From Candidatus Caccousia avistercoris (GTDB taxonomy: Bacteria > Bacillota > Clostridia > Oscillospirales > Acutalibacteraceae): a stretch of 6,372 nucleotides of DNA. The notes under the pieces are model-generated. The model was not told the DNA's origin, ran no database searches, and saw nothing but the letters and a program-made list of their open reading frames with translations. The DNA lies in contig DVMK01000215.1 in NCBI GenBank assembly GCA_018715025.1, positions 1-6,372 on the forward strand, in the 5' to 3' direction. A program made the position numbers and the translations under genes. Shown here piece by piece: positions 6,349 through 6,372 of this stretch; position 1 is the first letter of the stretch, and each line of letters starts with the position of its first letter.

Positions 6349-6357
6349 TGGTACCAT

Positions 6358-6364
6358 CTCCTCT
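6358..6364 (-). promoter_or_regulatory. Ribosome binding site of the PfkB kinase, supports a TTG start
   Basis: The minus strand reads AGAGGAG here. It touches the ATG at 6355-6357 with no spacer, which is too close for normal initiation, but stands 9 bases before an in-frame TTG at 6346-6348. The TTG start also gives a family-like N-terminus (MKQRVPKFLCLG). Only 8 bases lie beyond this site to the window edge, so no promoter can be judged. Confidence 0.7.
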
Positions 6365-6372
6365 TATATCAG

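Overview
The window holds a tightly packed, single-direction cluster of five complete genes, all on the minus strand and so read from right to left. It looks like part of a sugar-catabolism operon. In transcription order the genes are a PfkB-family sugar kinase (about 5323-6348), a class II fructose/tagatose-bisphosphate-type aldolase (4503-5354), an L-fucose/L-arabinose isomerase-like protein (3023-4462), a GH42 glycoside hydrolase annotated as a beta-galactosidase (977-2962) and a beta-hydroxyacid dehydrogenase of the 3-hydroxyisobutyrate/tartronate-semialdehyde reductase type (94-963). A sixth gene may begin at base 35 and run off the left edge. Gaps are 60 bases or less, one gene pair overlaps by 32 bases, and every complete gene has a strong purine-rich ribosome binding site. 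The sequence is GC-rich by eye. Strong GGAGG-type sites, the gene mix and the protein style fit an anaerobic, probably gut-associated member of the Clostridia (Oscillospiraceae/Lachnospiraceae-like). That assignment is an inference; there is no marker gene.

Together the enzymes make a coherent route. A cytoplasmic glycosidase frees a sugar, the isomerase turns the aldose into a ketose, the PfkB kinase phosphorylates it, the aldolase splits it into DHAP plus an aldehyde, and the dehydrogenase reduces or oxidises that aldehyde. This is the logic of L-fucose catabolism and of the sulfoglycolytic EMP pathway (isomerase, PfkB kinase, aldolase, beta-HAD reductase YihU), but assembled from other families. 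No transporter, regulator, promoter or terminator lies in the window.

The point most worth attention is that several enzymes depart from family consensus exactly where substrate is bound. The GH42 enzyme keeps both catalytic glutamates and the zinc-cluster cysteines but has Gly and Pro where galactosidases have a conserved Trp and His in the sugar pocket. The dehydrogenase has lost the Ser-Gly-Gly substrate motif and carries a Lys-Ser-Arg segment instead. The aldolase has an altered metal-site loop, and the kinase has Gln for Glu in its NxxE motif. These changes suggest that the cluster handles a sugar other than plain galactose, perhaps one giving an anionic three-carbon product. The substrate cannot be named from sequence alone. 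All consensus comparisons are from memory, without alignment software.
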